DNA from: CAYTLW01 sp964438735
GTDB lineage: Bacteria; Myxococcota_A; UBA9042
DNA: 59,431 bases
Reading direction: 5' to 3'
Assembly (NCBI GenBank): GCA_964438735.1
Contig: CAYTLW010000037.1
Span: forward strand, 1 to 59,431
The first letter of the stretch is position 1, and each line of letters opens with the position of its first letter. This document shows positions 56,317-59,431 of the stretch, one piece after another. The translations under genes were made by a program, and so were the position numbers. The notes under the pieces were generated by a model that saw only the letters and a program-made list of their open reading frames with translations, made no database searches and was not told where the DNA came from.

Positions 56317-57567
56317 ATGTCGCAACTGAAACTATCGCACGCCGGTCGTACTGACGTCGGCATCGTCCGCCAGAAGAACGAGGACGCTTACCTCATCGAC
56401 GACGGCGCGAACCTCTTTGTGGTTTGCGATGGCGTCGGCGGACGCACGGGCGGCGAGGCTGCCAGCCGCATCGGAAGTGAGTGGATCGGCCGCCGCATCC
56501 ACGAACGCAAAGACCTGCTCAACAGCTTCGGCGAGCCCGGCGCGCGCATCACCCGGCGCGAGATCGGCCAGATGCTGGAGAACGCCATCAGCGAGGCCAG
56601 CGGCCAGATTCGCGATCACGCCACGGCCAACCCGGAGCTGTCGGGCATGGCGACCACCGCGGCGTCGCTGCTGATCGCCGGCGACCACGCCTTCATCGCC
56701 CACGTGGGTGATTCGCGCGTCTACCTGTGCCGCCACAAGACGCTCCACCTGCTGACCGAAGATCACAGCCTGCTCAACGATCTGAAGCGCCGCGGTCGCG
56801 ATCCCGATCGCAGCCACCTGGGCGCCGCCTACCAGGGCGCGCTGACCCGAGCACTGGGTGTGCTGAACACCGCGCGTGTCGACCTGCTCGATCTGGAAGT
56901 GCTGCCCGGCGATCGCTTCGTGATCTGCTCCGACGGCGTGCACGGTGTGGTCGGCGACACCTCCATGCAGTCGATCGCGCCGCACGGCTCGGCCAAGGAG
57001 GCGGCCTACACCTTCGTCGATATGGCGCTGCAGAATGGCGCGCCGGATAACGCCACGGTGATCGTGGTCGACGTCATCCAGGAGGCCGCAGAGGATCGCG
57101 TCGAGCGCGTCCGCCGTCGCCTCGAAGCGCTGCAGGCGATCTCCATGTTCCGCTACCTGCCCTACCCGGACCTGATCCGGGTCGCCGGCATCGCGGTGGA
57201 GACTCGATTCCCGGCCGGCTCGACGATCCTGCACGAGAACGACATGGGCGAGAGCCTGTACGTGATCCTGGAGGGCGACGCCAAGGTGCTCAAGAGCGAG
57301 GTGGTCATCGCCGAGCTGGGCGCCGGCGCTCACTTCGGCGAGATGAGCCTGATTGAGCGCGCCCCGAGATCGGCCGCCATCCAGGCCCATAGCGACCTGA
57401 TCGCCCTGGTCATCGAGCGCGAGCCCTTCTTCTCGCTGCTGCGCGAAGAGGTGACGGCCGTGAAGCTGCTCTGGGGCATGGTGCGCATGCTCAACGCGCG
57501 GCTGCGCTCCACCAGCGACGAACTCACCACCATGAAGGCCATCAGCGCGGGCCCCCCGCCCGGTTGA
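56317..57567 (+). CDS. PP2C Ser/Thr phosphatase fused to cyclic-nucleotide-binding domain
   Basis: The product is 416 aa. Residues about 5-250 are a PP2C phosphatase: RQKNEDAYL (Asp23), VVCDGVGG (Asp38), HVGDSRVYL, ICSDGVHGVV and PDNATVIVVD, the Mn/Mg-binding aspartates. Residues about 275-400 are a cNMP-binding/CAP-like beta-roll (RFPAGSTILHENDMGESLYVILEG, LGAGAHFGEMSLIERAPRSA). The fusion suggests a phosphatase whose activity or location answers to cAMP or cGMP, or to another ligand. A GGGGGA site precedes the ATG. The next two genes (a lipoprotein and a second PP2C) follow at short distance. Confidence 0.93.
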   Translation: MSQLKLSHAGRTDVGIVRQKNEDAYLIDDGANLFVVCDGVGGRTGGEAASRIGSEWIGRRIHERKDLLNSFGEPGARITRREIGQMLENAISEASGQIRDHATANPELSGMATTAASLLIAGDHAFIAHVGDSRVYLCRHKTLHLLTEDHSLLNDLKRRGRDPDRSHLGAAYQGALTRALGVLNTARVDLLDLEVLPGDRFVICSDGVHGVVGDTSMQSIAPHGSAKEAAYTFVDMALQNGAPDNATVIVVDVIQEAAEDRVERVRRRLEALQAISMFRYLPYPDLIRVAGIAVETRFPAGSTILHENDMGESLYVILEGDAKVLKSEVVIAELGAGAHFGEMSLIERAPRSAAIQAHSDLIALVIEREPFFSLLREEVTAVKLLWGMVRMLNARLRSTSDELTTMKAISAGPPPG

Positions 57568-57599
57568 TTTCAGCATCGCCAACGTTCAGGAGCTCGTCG

Positions 57600-58337
57600 A
57601 TGTCGACACCGAACGCATCGTTGCCCTGGCTGGTGGCGCTGGTCATCGGCGCCTTCGTGGCGTCCTGCGTGCCGCCTCAACCGCCGCCGCCGCGTCCAAG
57701 CGAGGCCGAGATCGCCGCCCGCCAGGCCAAGAAGGCCAATCGCGGCCGTCCCGCGCCGGACAAACATGCCGCTCGAAAAGACGGTTTGAAGGGCGGCAAG
57801 CTGGTCTTCCAGGACGACTTCGAGCGGGCAGAACTCGGCGGCGACTGGGCTGTCCTGCAGGCCGGCGAGTGGCAGATCAAGGCCGGTAAATTGAAGGCCA
57901 ATCGGGTGCCGGTCTACGACGATCGCAACAAGGGCGTATGGCTCAACGTCAAGCTGCCGGACAAGGCGCGGATCGAGTTCGAGGCCCTGGCCGTGGACGA
58001 ACGCGGCGACACCAAGTGCGAGGTCTTCGCCCGCAGCAAGAGCCACGAGGCCGGCTACTCGATCATCTTTGGCGGCTGGAATAACACCATCAACACCATC
58101 GCCCGCCTGGGCGAACACGAGCCCAAACGCGCCATTCAGCGGCCCCACGTGCCGGTGAAGACCGGGAGCACCTACAAGTGGACCATCGTGCGCACCGACA
58201 ACGTCGTGCGCTGGTACGTGGACGATAAGTTCATGATCGCCTACGACGATGCCGAGCCCGTACGCGGGCGGTATTTCGGTTTCAACAACTGGCTCACCAA
58301 GGTCTCGTTCGACAAGATCAGAATCTGGCAACTGTAG
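57600..58337 (+). CDS. lipoprotein with LamG/DUF1080-like domain
   Basis: The product is about 245 aa. The lipobox is VASC (Cys23) after a hydrophobic core; AGGAG precedes the ATG. A Lys/Arg/Ala-rich linker follows. Residues about 65-245 are a concanavalin-like beta-sandwich similar to DUF1080/3-keto-glycoside-hydrolase-type domains: LVFQDDFERAELGGDWAVLQ, GVWLNVKLPDKARIEFE, YKWTIVRTDNVVRWYVDDK and RGRYFGFNNWLTKVSFDKI. Such modules bind or cleave carbohydrates. No catalytic residues can be assigned. The gene lies between two PP2C genes. Confidence 0.8.
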   Translation: MSTPNASLPWLVALVIGAFVASCVPPQPPPPRPSEAEIAARQAKKANRGRPAPDKHAARKDGLKGGKLVFQDDFERAELGGDWAVLQAGEWQIKAGKLKANRVPVYDDRNKGVWLNVKLPDKARIEFEALAVDERGDTKCEVFARSKSHEAGYSIIFGGWNNTINTIARLGEHEPKRAIQRPHVPVKTGSTYKWTIVRTDNVVRWYVDDKFMIAYDDAEPVRGRYFGFNNWLTKVSFDKIRIWQL

Positions 58338-58474
58338 GACTGCAAAGCGATGACTGCGGACCATGTCCACTGCGGATTATCGGCGTTGGGGCGCGCTGCC
58401 GCCCGATGTGTCCGGACAGTTTGACGCGCGGCATTGTCGCGGCGACAATGCGACCGGCGAAGCTGGAGGCGAAG

Positions 58475-59248
58475 GTGCCCATCCGATGCACGTCCTATGG
58501 CGAGACGAATGTGGGGCGGAAACGCACCCACAACGAAGACAATCTGCTTGTCTTCCCCGAGCGCAACCTGTTTGTCGTCGCAGATGGCATGGGGGGGCAC
58601 GCTTGCGGTGAGGTCGCCAGCGAGATGGTGGTCACAACCATGCGCGACTACTTCGGTCGGGCCATGGGCGACGACGAAGCCACCTGGCCGGGGCGCGAAG
58701 AACGCGGGCGTACCGAGAGCGAGAACATGCTCAACGCCGGCATCCGCTGGTGCAACTACTCCATCTGGGAGCGGGGCCACGCCGACGCCAAGTTCAAGAA
58801 CATGGGCACTACCGTAGTCGGCATCCACATCGATGACGAGTACGTGGCCACCGCACACGTCGGTGATTCGCGCTGCTATCGGCTGCGCGAGGCCGAGCTC
58901 ACCCAGATCACCGAAGACCACTCGCTGCTGAACGATTACAAGAAGATGGCGGTCCTGACGCCGGAGGAAGAGGAGAACTTCCCCCACAAGAACATCATCG
59001 TCCGTGCCTGCGGCCTCAAAGAAGACGTGCTGGTCGACATCCAGCGCGAGCGCCCGGAGACCGGCGACATCTACATGCTCTGCAGCGATGGCCTGTCCGG
59101 AGAGGTGACCGACCCGCAGATCCGCGACATCATGCTCGCGGCTAATGGTGACCTGAAGGCGATGACCCAGAAGCTGATCCAGGTAGCCTGTGACAACGGT
59201 GGCAAAGACAACATCACCGCTATCACGGTGCGTATCGAAGAAATCTGA
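58475..59248 (+). CDS. PP2C family Ser/Thr phosphatase
   Basis: The product is about 257 aa, a minimal PP2C: RKRTHNEDNLLVF, VVADGMGGHACGE, MGTTVVGIHIDD, HVGDSRCYRLRE, LCSDGLSGEV and KDNITAITVRI. A GTG start at 58475 with GGAGG at 58465-58469 is preferred to the ATG codons at 58406 and 58448, which lie before the PP2C fold. It dephosphorylates Ser/Thr proteins, presumably opposing Hanks-type kinases encoded elsewhere. It resembles the catalytic part of the upstream PP2C-cNMP protein but lacks a sensor domain. Confidence 0.93.
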   Translation: MPIRCTSYGETNVGRKRTHNEDNLLVFPERNLFVVADGMGGHACGEVASEMVVTTMRDYFGRAMGDDEATWPGREERGRTESENMLNAGIRWCNYSIWERGHADAKFKNMGTTVVGIHIDDEYVATAHVGDSRCYRLREAELTQITEDHSLLNDYKKMAVLTPEEEENFPHKNIIVRACGLKEDVLVDIQRERPETGDIYMLCSDGLSGEVTDPQIRDIMLAANGDLKAMTQKLIQVACDNGGKDNITAITVRIEEI

Positions 59249-59338
59249 GCCGGCAGTTCAGATCTTGCCAGCGATCCCGACGTTGTTCGCCCGCCGCCGC
59301 CCTCGCTCGGCGGCTGCTGCTATTGTAGGAGAACAGAC

Positions 59339-59431
59339 ATGAGGAATTTCAGCCACGCCCCGCTGACCAGACACAGGGGGGCTTCCGGAAGCCCCCTCGG
59401 CCCGAAAAACGTCGTTTTCGGGCCTCACCCC
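59339..59431 (+). CDS. partial small ORF or leader peptide at window edge
   Basis: AGGAG (59327-59331) precedes ATG at 59339, and the frame stays open to the window end (31 codons, MRNFSHAPLTRHRG at the start). Two perfect hairpins fall inside it, so it may be a leader peptide with an attenuator, the start of a real gene, or chance. Confidence 0.3.
   Translation, partial: MRNFSHAPLTRHRGASGSPLGPKNVVFGPHP
59377..59396 (+). terminator. perfect GC-rich hairpin at window edge
   Basis: A 20-bp perfect palindrome GGGGGCTTCCGGAAGCCCCC, not followed by a U-tract. It lies 128 bp after the PP2C stop and is directly followed by a second hairpin, so an attenuator or bidirectional terminator is possible. 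Confidence 0.45.
59399..59424 (+). terminator. second perfect hairpin at window edge
   Basis: A 10-bp perfect inverted repeat, GGCCCGAAAA against TTTTCGGGCC, with a 6-base loop. Since the 3' arm begins TTTT and the 5' arm ends AAAA, it looks like a typical factor-independent element or a protein site; the downstream context is missing. Confidence 0.45.

Overview
The window is about 59 kb of high-GC bacterial chromosome, densely coding and rich in exported proteins. The flavour is Myxococcota/deltaproteobacterial: a MopE-type Asp-rich metal-binding motif in a 2,752-residue lipoprotein, a DUF2330 protein with a MYXO-CTERM-like tail, several lipoproteins whose signal is followed by Asp/Gly/Ala-rich linkers, HEAT-repeat exported proteins, a zinc-ribbon plus GYF membrane protein resembling the architecture of gliding protein GltJ, and PP2C and FHA signalling modules. 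A 100-N gap inside a 15-bp tandem repeat shows this is a draft assembly. No phage, IS element, CRISPR array or rRNA was seen; there is one tRNA, Leu(CAA).

Layout. 0.3-8.2 kb: a pentapeptide-repeat gene facing a minus-strand run of a lipoprotein glutaredoxin, two exported HEAT proteins, an M50 protease and a polytopic membrane protein. 8.4-19.5 kb (plus): a surface-protein block with a CotH-like lipoprotein, a lipoprotein carrying five twin-CX3C repeats and two in-frame palindromic elements, and the giant lipoprotein. 19.7-23.7 kb: metabolic genes (nadB, cutA, an enoyl-CoA isomerase, a sugar-kinase-like APH protein). 23.7-37.5 kb (minus): a long co-directional run. Its 5' part is a tightly overlapping chain, pabB-pabC-exported FHA protein-hcrC-hcrA-hcrB-HMGL synthase-PEGA lipoprotein, followed by envelope proteins and the DUF2330 protein.

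37.6-47.4 kb (plus): a repeat-containing protein, a DnaC-like ATPase with DnaJ-type zinc fingers and a lone type II secretion F protein overlap by 4 bp each. Then come an orphan sigma region-4 protein with a cysteine quartet and a 600-bp leader, a catalytically eroded PurH paralogue, the zinc-ribbon/GYF protein and a double-hotdog dehydratase. 47.5-52.8 kb (minus): a TlpA-like thioredoxin, a 1,194-residue Ig-like lipoprotein whose C-terminal half looks TULIP/BPI-like, a low-molecular-weight tyrosine phosphatase, a DUF4234 protein and an AbrB/MazE-like regulator with a candidate operator. 53.2-59.4 kb (plus): a LysM/M74 endopeptidase with an extremely basic linker, tRNA-Leu immediately before an alginate-export-type porin, a PP2C phosphatase fused to a cyclic-nucleotide domain, a lipoprotein, a second PP2C, and a possible leader ORF with tandem hairpins at the edge.

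The genes suggest a predatory- or gliding-type cell with heavy investment in surface lipoproteins, periplasmic disulfide chemistry and Ser/Thr phospho-signalling, plus a xanthine-oxidase-family (4-hydroxybenzoyl-CoA reductase-like) enzyme tied to p-aminobenzoate genes by gene overlap. All functional calls are from reading the translated sequence; no database search was possible.
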